From the NCBI GenBank assembly GCA_049472395.1, contig JBLIRR010000021.1, forward strand, positions 31,496 to 95,495: a stretch of DNA of 64,000 nucleotides. The letters run 5' to 3'. Source of the DNA: JBLIRR01 sp049472395. Its GTDB lineage: Bacteria > SZUA-182 > DTGQ01 > JBLIRR01. The notes under the pieces were generated by a model, which saw only the letters and a program-made list of their open reading frames with translations, did not search any database and was not told the origin of the DNA. The position numbers and the translations under genes are program-made. Below are positions 17,528 to 25,548 of this stretch, piece after piece (positions within the stretch are counted from its first letter, which is position 1; every line of letters starts with the position of its first letter).

Positions 17528-18316
17528 ATGGCTATGAAAAAAGAATTTATAAAAGTAGTATTAGTAATATTTATATTATCTATCGGTATATTATTATCTT
17601 CTCCCCTTATCCATGCTCAAGAATGGATCGGCATTCCACCATATGATGCATTATGGGCATTATGGTTACCGGGGGTTTCCACTATTCAGGCTACCGGATT
17701 ACCACTGCCTATTCCAACAGGCACGGTTCCACTCCTGCCTTTGCCAACGCTCCCTGCCCCGATTCTCCCAACTGATGTCGCGCCCCTTTTTATTGCAGAG
17801 CAAGCTGGCAGTTGGAGTGGTACATGGTTTAGCCTGCAAAAGTTTCTTGCCGGCCCAATGACGCTTAATCTTATTGAAGATCCCTCAACAGGCACTTTAT
17901 CCGGAACAGTTTCTCTTATCAACAACAAACTGCTTCTTTACCCTGCTGAAGTATCCGGCGCTATTGTACCTGGTGCAACGTTCTTTGAATTGCGCGGAAC
18001 GTTTTATAATTTTACCGGAGGCATTACTTATTCCATAGAATTATGGTGTACATTAATAGGCGATAACGCAATGACCGGCAATTATTATATATATGGATTA
18101 GGTGTTGCAGCACAAAATGATTATGGTCAATTTAATCTGAATCTTGGTGCACCAGTAATTACACCCACGGTAACCTTGCCTATTGTGCCGATAACAACGC
18201 CTGTAGTACCAGTACTTACAGCTCCCGCGACTGCAACTGTTCCTGTCCTGCCACCAACAACGGCTGGGATAGCAGTATTGCCAACGGCAGCAGTTTCAGC
18301 CCTCGGTTGGTTTTAA
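17528..18316 (+). CDS. Secreted protein with Pro/Val/Thr-rich linkers around a beta-rich domain
   Basis: The protein starts with a signal peptide (basic MAMKKEFIK, a hydrophobic stretch, and cleavage probably after IHAQ). A Pro/Leu-rich segment follows (repeated LPLPIPTG, LPTLPAPILP). A compact beta-rich domain comes next, about residues 95-200, starting SWSGTWFSLQ with GTLSGTVSL, ELRGTFYNFTGG and MTGNYYIYG. A Pro/Val/Thr-rich tail ends the protein. The WSGTW start and alternating strands suggest a small beta barrel, but I do not recognise a named family. I prefer ATG 17528; a TTG at 17522 in the same frame is possible. A strong terminator follows at 18353. An envelope or surface role is inferred. 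Confidence 0.75.
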   Translation: MAMKKEFIKVVLVIFILSIGILLSSPLIHAQEWIGIPPYDALWALWLPGVSTIQATGLPLPIPTGTVPLLPLPTLPAPILPTDVAPLFIAEQAGSWSGTWFSLQKFLAGPMTLNLIEDPSTGTLSGTVSLINNKLLLYPAEVSGAIVPGATFFELRGTFYNFTGGITYSIELWCTLIGDNAMTGNYYIYGLGVAAQNDYGQFNLNLGAPVITPTVTLPIVPITTPVVPVLTAPATATVPVLPPTTAGIAVLPTAAVSALGWF

Positions 18317-18352
18317 GGTATTATAAAGCACTGCAGTTAATTATAAGGCTCT

Positions 18353-18410
18353 GAAGTGTTGGTGGTTTTTTACCGAAACTACCAACACTTCGACAGAGAT
18401 TTTTTTTATA
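18353..18410 (+). terminator. Rho-independent terminator after the secreted-protein gene
   Basis: A 16-base stem with one mismatch (arms 18353-18368 and 18376-18391, core GAAGTGTTGGT) and a 7-base loop is followed, after GACAGAGA, by a run of eight T. It lies between two convergent genes and faces the plus-strand transcript. Confidence 0.85.
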
Positions 18411-19467
18411 ATTCTTTCCAATATCTCGAAAACAAGGGGAGGGCATTTTCTATAAGATCCCGTGTGCCATCTTTTATACTTTCCATGGGTATTTTTTGCT
18501 CATCAAGGTCGTTATATGCCCCACTTAAGGTTTTTATAACTGCACTTACACATTGCGCAATACCGTGTAAATGATATCCTCCCTCAAGGCTCAAGATGAT
18601 CTTTTGAGAACTACATAACGTAGCGATCTTCATGAGTGAATAGGTCATAAAAGCAAAGCCCTTTTCAGAGAGCTTCATGTGAGCGAGGGGATCATGCAGA
18701 TAGGCGTCAAAACCGGCAGAAACAATAATAAGCTCAGGAGAAAATTCAAGCGCAATAGGCATAAGTATATGATGAAATAATGCTTTATATTCTGCATCTC
18801 CTTGACCTGGAGGCAGAGGGCAGTTTACAGTAAAACCCTCACCCTTGCCACTCCCGATTTCATTGAGACTCCCTGTTCCGGGGTAATGGGGATATTGATG
18901 CACAGAAAAATAGAGAACAGATGGATCATCATAGAAAGCATGTTGTGTCCCATTCCCATGATGGACATCCCAATCACAGATTAAAACTCGTGTGATCCCA
19001 AATTTCTGCTGTGCATAACGGGCTGCAATGGCGACGTTATTAAAAAGACAAAAGCCCTTGGCAAAGCTTCGTTCTGCATGGTGGCCAGGGGGCCGAACGA
19101 GAGCAAATACAGGAAAGGTATTTCCCGAAGAAATGGTATCTACTCCTTCAAGCACTCCTCCTGTAGCATAGAGAGCAGCGAGATATGAATGTTGAGTAAT
19201 GGGAGTGTCTGGATCCAAATACACCGGAAATCTATTGATGCTTTCGATATCTTCAATATAGGGCATATGATGAATAAGTCCCACTTCTTCGTTGGTAGCG
19301 GCGCGGGGTTTTAAATAGGAGAGGGGAATGAGATGTTCAAGAGTAGGGAGGGTTTCATATATGGCGTTCAGACGTTCTGGACATTCGGGATGGGGCACAT
19401 TGACCAGATGGTCTAAATACCGTGTATCTTTGACTATGTACACTGTATTTTTCATCTGATCTCTCAT
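18406..19467 (-). CDS. Class II histone-deacetylase family protein (acetylpolyamine/acetoin-utilisation type)
   Basis: The 353-residue enzyme carries all hallmarks of the zinc-dependent HDAC superfamily: HPECPERL near residue 26, RPPGHHAE, GFCLFNNVAIAARYA, DWDVHHGNGTQHAFY, SAGFDAYLHDP and LEGGYH. The His pair and Asp/His/Asp zinc ligands are intact, so it should be active. Bacterial members deacetylate acetylated polyamines, proteins or other amide substrates; the substrate here is not evident. A second ATG four codons in (19455) is an alternative start. It stands alone, downstream of a 600-base repeat-rich gap. Confidence 0.92.
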   Translation of the reverse strand: MRDQMKNTVYIVKDTRYLDHLVNVPHPECPERLNAIYETLPTLEHLIPLSYLKPRAATNEEVGLIHHMPYIEDIESINRFPVYLDPDTPITQHSYLAALYATGGVLEGVDTISSGNTFPVFALVRPPGHHAERSFAKGFCLFNNVAIAARYAQQKFGITRVLICDWDVHHGNGTQHAFYDDPSVLYFSVHQYPHYPGTGSLNEIGSGKGEGFTVNCPLPPGQGDAEYKALFHHILMPIALEFSPELIIVSAGFDAYLHDPLAHMKLSEKGFAFMTYSLMKIATLCSSQKIILSLEGGYHLHGIAQCVSAVIKTLSGAYNDLDEQKIPMESIKDGTRDLIENALPLFSRYWKEL

Positions 19468-19629
19468 GGCCTCTTGCCCCCTTATTTTATCATCTTGTCA
19501 GAATATTGCTTTTTTTATTCTCATCAGTGAAAAATTCATTGGGTATATTTATTTATATCATACGTGGAGATTTTTTTTCAAGAAGAATTGCTCAGCAATG
19601 CTCATTATGGCCAATTGTTTTGTTGGCCA

Positions 19630-19802
19630 GGGATTCCTGTATTCGTTTCGCTCAACGCTCGGCTTTTAAGAACTTCTAAGCTTGCTCCGCGAAATTGCAA
19701 AAACTCGCTTCGCTCAGACAATTGCAATTTTTTATCGCTCCACGTCGCTAAGAAGTTCTATAAAAGACCTTGCTACACCGCTCAACAAATAGCAGGAATC
19801 CC
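19630..19802. repeat. Long imperfect inverted repeat (173 bases)
   Basis: The element begins GGGATTCCTG (19630-19639) and ends with its exact complement CAGGAATCCC (19793-19802). Nested inside are AAGAACTTCT / AGAAGTTCT and AAATTGCAA (19692-19700) / TTGCAATTT (19722-19730) around a 21-base loop. The arms pair over some 70 bases with gaps. CTCAACAAA-AGCAGGA near the right end recurs near 1178-1196. Just to the left, ATTGCTCAGCAAT and GGCCAA...TTGGCC are further small palindromes. The remaining sequence of the 19468-20093 gap is AT-rich without a gene. Confidence 0.7.
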
Positions 19803-19880
19803 TTATACTTCTGGGAGTATGCTCTGATGAGATTGCTGAGAGTTGCCGGTAATTTTTAAGGATGGTGTGCTGGCTAATTT

Positions 19881-19923
19881 AACTTTAAGTTAAAGTTGAA
19901 GTTCATAAATATTGTACCGATAA
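19881..19923 (+). promoter_or_regulatory. Sigma-28-like promoter with an upstream palindrome
   Basis: TGAAGTTC, an 11-base gap and ACCGATAA (19916-19923) match the sigma-28 pattern. An 8-base palindrome with a one-base centre (AACTTTAA-G-TTAAAGTT, 19881-19897) abuts the -35. It is about 170 bases upstream of the MerR gene and its methyltransferase and GT2-TPR followers, which would tie that cluster to flagellar expression. The palindrome could be an operator. Both are motif-level inferences. Confidence 0.45.
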
Positions 19924-20093
19924 ACATTTTATCTACTCAAATATATTCACTTAAGCGAGTAGGGGTTACAATAATATAGAAATCAATACTTTATATAAAA
20001 AAGAATGTGTAATTCAGGGGGCGGAGCTCTCGAAAGCCAGCAGACCTTTTACTTGAAGTTTACCACCATAGTTTTTAAATATTACAATAGAGT

Positions 20094-20429
20094 ATGGATC
20101 TAAATAAACCAACCTTTACTATCCAACAACTGAGCGAGAGGCTTGAAATCCCAAGGCCCACATTGCGATTTTGGGAAAAGGAACTGGAAGGTGTTATTGT
20201 TCCTCTCAGAACACCTGGGGGGCAGAGACGCTATACAATGGGACACTGCCTCATCATAGAAAAAATAAAGAAATTGCGCGATGAGGGTATGAATTTGGCT
20301 GAAATAAAAAGAGAGTTGAGGAAGAATAAAGGCACCATACAATCTGCTTCAAAGGAAATTGATCAATTAGCAGAAAAATTAGCCGAAATCGTGAAAGCTG
20401 AAGTTTATAACTTTTTCAGCAAGGAGTAA
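20094..20429 (+). CDS. MerR-type helix-turn-helix regulator
   Basis: The 111-residue protein opens with a MerR DNA-binding domain: FTIQQLSERLEIPRPTLRFW, followed by LRTPGGQRRYT and a wing/helix region ending LRDEGMNLAEIKRELRKN. The C-terminal 40 residues are a short coiled coil for dimerisation, with no effector-binding domain. This is the short MlrA/MerR-like form often found beside flagellin-modification and motility genes. The ribosome site is poor, so translation may be weak or leaderless. The methyltransferase and GT2-TPR genes follow on the same strand. Confidence 0.88.
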   Translation: MDLNKPTFTIQQLSERLEIPRPTLRFWEKELEGVIVPLRTPGGQRRYTMGHCLIIEKIKKLRDEGMNLAEIKRELRKNKGTIQSASKEIDQLAEKLAEIVKAEVYNFFSKE

Positions 20430-20456
20430 GTATGAAAGGAGCTCTGGAAACACCTT

Positions 20457-21131
20457 ATGTTTACGACACTCGATTGTATAAATAAAACGAAAGATACATG
20501 TTCTCAGGATACGCCATCCATAACACTCGGGGCTATGACCTCCCACATTTTATTGAATGATCCGGAATATATGGCATGCATACTTTCACGATATAAGTTT
20601 TGTATGAGGCTCCTGCAAGGAAAATCATATATTTTGGAAGTGGGGTGCGGAGATGCGTTTGGTACCCCTATAATAGCGAAGGCAGTGAAGCATCTTATGT
20701 GCATAGATCATATAAAAGGATTAATTGCAGATAATAAAAAAAGGCTTAAAAGTATTGAGAACATTGAATTTCATACGATGGATATAATAAAGGAGGTTCC
20801 GGATAGGATTTTTGATGCTGCGTTTTCTCTCAATGTAATCGAGTATATTGAGCCGGATAATGAAGATATTTTTATAAATAATATTTGTAGATGCTTATCA
20901 CATGATGGGGTATTTATTATTGGCACACCGAATTGTGAAACCGTCAAGTATGCCACGGATAAGGTGATGCCGCAAATTAATCGTAAAAGCCACAGTGCCC
21001 TTCGTCGGTTGTTGGATAAGTTTTTTCTCAATACTTTTATCTTTTCTATGAATGATGAGATAGTGTATGCAGGTTTTTATCCGTTCGCTCATTACTTTTT
21101 TGGATTAGGAGTCGGTCTAAAAGAATATTAG
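20457..21131 (+). CDS. SAM-dependent methyltransferase with a probable frameshift at its N-terminus
   Basis: A class I methyltransferase: SAM-binding LEVGCGDAFGTP follows RYKFCMRLLQGK, then FDAAFSLNVIEYIEP, GVFIIGTPN, and a C-terminus with FSMNDEIVYAGFYPFAHY. The ATG at 20457 has no ribosome site at proper distance. Better placed is an ATG at 20432 with AAGGAG 6 bases upstream; it encodes MKGALETPYVYDTRLYK and then meets TAA at 20483. Removing one A in the A-rich stretch at about 20479-20490 joins that peptide to NKTKDTCSQDTPSITLG in this frame. I therefore think the native protein begins at 20432. The gene may be mildly damaged, or the base may be a sequencing error. Confidence 0.8.
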   Translation: MFTTLDCINKTKDTCSQDTPSITLGAMTSHILLNDPEYMACILSRYKFCMRLLQGKSYILEVGCGDAFGTPIIAKAVKHLMCIDHIKGLIADNKKRLKSIENIEFHTMDIIKEVPDRIFDAAFSLNVIEYIEPDNEDIFINNICRCLSHDGVFIIGTPNCETVKYATDKVMPQINRKSHSALRRLLDKFFLNTFIFSMNDEIVYAGFYPFAHYFFGLGVGLKEY

Positions 21132-21146
21132 CAGAATCAATTGTTC

Positions 21147-21207
21147 AGCAATTCTAATTTTGGGTATATACCAGGTGAGGAATTTAACATTTAAAATTAG
21201 AATTGCT
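21147..21207. repeat. Inverted-repeat element with 15-base perfect arms
   Basis: AGCAATTCTAATTTT (21147-21161) and its exact complement AAAATTAGAATTGCT (21193-21207) flank 31 bases. The right half with GGAATTTAACA recurs at 1738-1766. Related half-sites (CTTCTAATTTT, GTTCTAATTTT) occur near 12940 and 55702. It lies between the methyltransferase and GT2-TPR genes and may act as an mRNA hairpin or be a small non-autonomous element. Confidence 0.65.
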
Positions 21208-21258
21208 ACAATTATTCCGTTGTTGGCTTAAACAAAAATAGTTGGATAGGATTTGAAA

Positions 21259-22740
21259 ATGAACATAGGCAGATTGAGTGTAACTATGATTTGCTTTAAT
21301 CATGCTCATTATATTGCTGATACGTTAGAAAATATACTCGATCAATCCTTTAAGCCGATTGAGATTATTATTGTTGATGATGGCTCTACTGACGCAAGTA
21401 GCGATATACTTCAAGAGCTTGCGAAAAAGAATGAGAATATTCTCTTAAAGCGCAATGAAAAAACAGTGGGGCGTACTTTGTCCAGGAAATTAGCGCTATC
21501 CTTAGCTACAGGTGAGTATGTGTATAATGCGCATTTTGAGAATAAAATGCATCCTGATTTTTTTGAAAAATCAATGAAGCTTTTAGCAGACTATCCGCAA
21601 GCCGGACTTTGTTGTACACATTCTGCCGACTTTTCTGATGCTGCGCAGAAGGTGTGGTGTGAGAAATCTCGTTATTTTTCACCACTTGAATTAGCTGAAA
21701 TACTCATGGGGTACTCTATTTCTGACTGCACGTGTATTATAAATCGATCAGTAATAGACGATGCGGGAGGATGGGGTATTCCGGAACTAAGGTGGCATTC
21801 AGATTGGTTTTTAACGCATGTTATTGCTTTTAGAAGAGGGATCTGCTACATCCCGGAATCTTTTGTGACTCTGCCAGCCTCGGATGATTCTCCTTCCTTT
21901 GCAGCAAGGAAAAATATCAATGAGCATAAGGCAGAGCTCACCCATTTGGTGCATCTGCTGAAGTCTCCTGTCTATCGTGACATCTTGCCTCATTTTGTCC
22001 GCAGTAGCATTATGTCCTATTTTGGGGATGAAATTGTACGGATTGTAATGCGCAATCCTGATCTTTGGGATCCAGAAACAGTTATGTTAATTCAAAATCC
22101 ATTATGGCAATGGAATTTGCGGTTGGCAAAAAGGCTCCAGAATAATGCCCGTAAATCTTCATATTCTATAATGAAGACCAAAGCTGTCTCAATTTTAGAT
22201 AAGGGAAATGCAGCAATGGCACAGGGAAAGGTATACGAAGCCTTTGAAATATTTAAATATCTCACACGCAAGGTTCCTACGATGGCTATGGGGCATGTTG
22301 CATTATATAAGGCAGCGATTGCTCTTGAAGATTATGATTCGGCTCGTGAGGCTGTGCTCAAAGCAATTGCTCTTGAGCCAAATAATGCAGAATTTCAAAA
22401 CCAATTAGGGATAATTTACTATCGATGCGGGGACTATAAAATGGCGGAGAATATTTTCCAAAAGTCTCTCTCCTTAGACCCCAATAATTTTAATACATAT
22501 ATTAATTTGGGAGAAATCTTACGCCGACAGAGATTTTATACTAAAGCAGAAAAGTATTATCAAAAAGCTTTAAAACTAAAACCTGATAATGTAAATTTGC
22601 TCGTGGCGTTAGGCCTCATCGCCCGCGAAACTCACTCATATGAAAGTGCGCAGAATTATTTCGAACGGGCCTTATCTCTTGATCCTTCCTGTGAGATGGC
22701 ACGAGAAGCCCTTAAGGATTTGAAGGAAAAAAAGAAATAA
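21259..22740 (+). CDS. Family-2 glycosyltransferase fused to TPR repeats
   Basis: The N-terminal half is a GT-A fold GT2: SVTMICFNHAHYIADTLENI and IEIIIVDDGSTDASSDI. From about residue 310 come tetratricopeptide repeats, for example YDSAREAVLKAIALEPNNAE and YKMAENIFQKSLSLDPNNFN, four or more units. The spot where GT2 enzymes carry the metal-binding DxD is instead NAHFENK, so catalysis by the usual mechanism is doubtful. The start is ATG 21259 with AGGA about 7 bases upstream; a TTG two codons earlier is possible. It resembles the TPR-GT proteins linked to flagellin modification and follows the MerR and methyltransferase genes. Confidence 0.85.
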   Translation: MNIGRLSVTMICFNHAHYIADTLENILDQSFKPIEIIIVDDGSTDASSDILQELAKKNENILLKRNEKTVGRTLSRKLALSLATGEYVYNAHFENKMHPDFFEKSMKLLADYPQAGLCCTHSADFSDAAQKVWCEKSRYFSPLELAEILMGYSISDCTCIINRSVIDDAGGWGIPELRWHSDWFLTHVIAFRRGICYIPESFVTLPASDDSPSFAARKNINEHKAELTHLVHLLKSPVYRDILPHFVRSSIMSYFGDEIVRIVMRNPDLWDPETVMLIQNPLWQWNLRLAKRLQNNARKSSYSIMKTKAVSILDKGNAAMAQGKVYEAFEIFKYLTRKVPTMAMGHVALYKAAIALEDYDSAREAVLKAIALEPNNAEFQNQLGIIYYRCGDYKMAENIFQKSLSLDPNNFNTYINLGEILRRQRFYTKAEKYYQKALKLKPDNVNLLVALGLIARETHSYESAQNYFERALSLDPSCEMAREALKDLKEKKK

Positions 22741-22793
22741 GAGTGTGCACTGTGAAAAACCACCAGTGAAGTTTACACTAAGAAGTACTTAAT

Positions 22794-25478
22794 ATGTTCA
22801 GGTCAATTAAAAGTAAGATCCTCACATTTCAAATTATATTTATTTTATTTTTATCTTTAATTCTCGGATTTTCGACATATTTTTTTGTTGCCAATGTCTT
22901 GGAGAAAGATCAGCACGCAAGACTTCAATCCATTGCCCATGATAAAAACCGGGATCTATCTCACCTTATTGAGAATAAAAAAAGGATACTCGAGAGGATA
23001 GACATGAAAGAGGTTGTGAGAATTCCTTCCCAAGACGATAAAGAAATGATCTTTAAAAACAATTATTCTCTATTTAGTGATGAATTTCCTATCCTTATAT
23101 ATATTAATGAGAATGGATTTGAAGAGTTGAAGATCGAAAATGGAACTCTGTCAAAGAGACTTATTGATGTAAAAGGAAGTCCGCTTTTCAAAGAGGCACG
23201 CCGAGAGCCAAATAAGGTTGTGACATTATTATCTTCATTGTATATAGAATTTGCTCTGTTTCGCCAGGGCCTTCATGATGAATATAAAGGAATAATTGTG
23301 GGAAAGATTCCTTTCGTCGATTTTGCTGAGGACATTCATCAACTTTCAATCGGACAGACAGGCTTTTTACTCTTAACTGATGCGCAAGGAAATATTTTAT
23401 CCTCTCCCGGAAAGCAAAAAATGGAGCATGCATTATCACATATCTTCTCGGTTATCAACAAAAGATCGAGCCTTAAAAGAACCACCATTGCCGGCATGGA
23501 TGTGTTACTAGCCTATAGTCTCATGACAGAGATAAATTGCATGATTACCGCAATTTTGCCACAAAAGGAGTTGACGGCAACCCTCCATGCGTTAAGAGAT
23601 GTTATTATCATTATGTGTTGTATCGCTCTTCTTATAGCCATTTTGGGGTCCTATATTATTAACGGTTATATAGCCAAACCAATATTACAGTTAGCCTCAA
23701 AAACCCAGCAGATCGCGCAAGGTGACCTGTATCACAGAGTAAATACCACCGCAGTGGATGAGATAGGAATATTGGCAAAATCCTTTAACAGGATGGTTGA
23801 TCATTTGCAGGAGGCAATAATGGTGCGTGATCAAGAAATCATCGAGCGCAAAAGAGCAGAATCGATATTGCAAGAGGCAAAACAAAAGGCTGATTTGGCA
23901 AATAGATCGAAAAGTCGCTTCTTGGCCAATATGTCTCATGAGCTTCGCACTCCTATGAATGCAATTATAGGTTTTAGTACTATGCTCTTCGATACTCAGC
24001 TTACTGCTGAACAGAGCGAATTTACCAAATATATACGCGACTCTGCATACAATTTACTCACTATTATCAATGACATTCTCGATTTTTCAAAGATAGAAGC
24101 GGGCACAATTACCTTTGAAATAATCGATTTTGATATACGCACGATGGTTGAGGATATAGCAGAGATATTTTCTTTTAAAGCCAAGGAAAAAGAGCTTGAG
24201 ATTGCAACTTTGATAAGTCCTCATGTCCCATTATGCATGCGTGGTGATCCTGGTAGATTAAAACAGGTGATGATAAACCTTGTAAGCAACGCAATAAAGT
24301 TTACTACTAGGGGGGAGGTTGTTATGTACCTGGAACTTATTAAAGAGACGAATACATATGCCACAGTACGATTTAAAGTGACTGATACAGGCATAGGCAT
24401 TTCAAAGGAGAATCGGTTAAAACTATTCGATTCCTTTTCCCAGGTAGATTCTTCTGATACGCGTCTATATGGGGGAAGCGGTCTTGGGTTGGCTATTTCA
24501 AAAAATCTTATAAATAACATGGATGGTCAGATCGGTGTGGAAAGCGAGGAAGGGTGCGGGTCTACCTTCTGGTTTACTGTGACGTTAGAGAAGCAGGATG
24601 CCCCTCATGCTATCCCATTTGCAAATATTAAAGGTATTAAAGTCCTTATCGTGGATGATAATGCCACAAACAGAAAGATTTTAAGATATTACCTTAATTC
24701 ATGGGGTTGTATAATTGATGAAGCGGAAGATGATCACCAGACCTTTAAAAAATTACATTCTGCTGTGAAAGAAGGAGCTGCGTTTAATATTGCTCTTGTT
24801 GATTTTTATTTACCAGGGACTGATATTTGGGGCTTAGCAAAAAAAGTAAAAAAAGATAAAGTAATCCATAATACCCATCTCATTTTATTAACCTCCAAGA
24901 CTGAGCGCGGGGACGCTGCCAAATCAAAAAAAGTTGGCTTTTCCGCGTATCTTCCTAAACCGGTAAGACAGGCTCAATTATATGATTGTGTTGCGATGGT
25001 GATGGGCATAAGCCAAGTGTCCGGAGAACATCCCGAAGAGGATAGAGACTGCGTTTTGGTTACACGCCATAAAATTAGTGAAGAGAAGCGAAAAAAAATT
25101 CGTATTCTTGTCGCTGAAGATAATATTGTAAACCAGACCATGGCAAGTCTTATGTTGAAAAAAGCAGGTTTTTTATGTGATGTGGTGGCGAATGGGCTGG
25201 AAGTGATTGAGGCGATATCGAAGATTCCTTATAATCTGATACTTATGGATTGTCAAATGCCTGGAATGAATGGTTTCGAAGCTGCCACAGAGATACGGCG
25301 GAGGGAAGAAGGGAAGACGCACATTCCGATTATAGCCATGACAGGTTATGCAGTGACGGGGTATATGGAAAAGTGTATTAATGCCGGCATGAATGATTAT
25401 ATTTCCAAGCCTCTCAGTATGGACAAGTTGATTGAGATGACCGAGAAGTGGATTGAGGGTGTAGAAGAAAATGAATAA
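22794..25478 (+). CDS. Hybrid histidine kinase with two receiver domains
   Basis: Order: transmembrane segment about residues 10-33, extracytoplasmic sensor to about 262, second transmembrane helix, HAMP, HisKA with NMSHELRTPMN (phospho-His near residue 382), HATPase_c with RLKQVMINLVSNAIKFT and GGSGLGLAIS, REC1 (about 616-733; VLIVDDN, acceptor Asp in LVDFYLPG, Lys in LPKPV) and REC2 (about 768-883; MDCQMPGMNGF, YISKPL). Both receivers keep their key residues. There is no Hpt domain, so phosphate must pass to a separate protein. It is paralogous to the kinase at 29128. The signal is unknown. Confidence 0.93.
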   Translation: MFRSIKSKILTFQIIFILFLSLILGFSTYFFVANVLEKDQHARLQSIAHDKNRDLSHLIENKKRILERIDMKEVVRIPSQDDKEMIFKNNYSLFSDEFPILIYINENGFEELKIENGTLSKRLIDVKGSPLFKEARREPNKVVTLLSSLYIEFALFRQGLHDEYKGIIVGKIPFVDFAEDIHQLSIGQTGFLLLTDAQGNILSSPGKQKMEHALSHIFSVINKRSSLKRTTIAGMDVLLAYSLMTEINCMITAILPQKELTATLHALRDVIIIMCCIALLIAILGSYIINGYIAKPILQLASKTQQIAQGDLYHRVNTTAVDEIGILAKSFNRMVDHLQEAIMVRDQEIIERKRAESILQEAKQKADLANRSKSRFLANMSHELRTPMNAIIGFSTMLFDTQLTAEQSEFTKYIRDSAYNLLTIINDILDFSKIEAGTITFEIIDFDIRTMVEDIAEIFSFKAKEKELEIATLISPHVPLCMRGDPGRLKQVMINLVSNAIKFTTRGEVVMYLELIKETNTYATVRFKVTDTGIGISKENRLKLFDSFSQVDSSDTRLYGGSGLGLAISKNLINNMDGQIGVESEEGCGSTFWFTVTLEKQDAPHAIPFANIKGIKVLIVDDNATNRKILRYYLNSWGCIIDEAEDDHQTFKKLHSAVKEGAAFNIALVDFYLPGTDIWGLAKKVKKDKVIHNTHLILLTSKTERGDAAKSKKVGFSAYLPKPVRQAQLYDCVAMVMGISQVSGEHPEEDRDCVLVTRHKISEEKRKKIRILVAEDNIVNQTMASLMLKKAGFLCDVVANGLEVIEAISKIPYNLILMDCQMPGMNGFEAATEIRRREEGKTHIPIIAMTGYAVTGYMEKCINAGMNDYISKPLSMDKLIEMTEKWIEGVEENE

Positions 25479-25548
25479 ATATTTTTTCTTCCCCCTAGAG
25501 ATCGTAATCGTTTTAGTATATAGTAATTAACCGTATATTTTATAGAAA

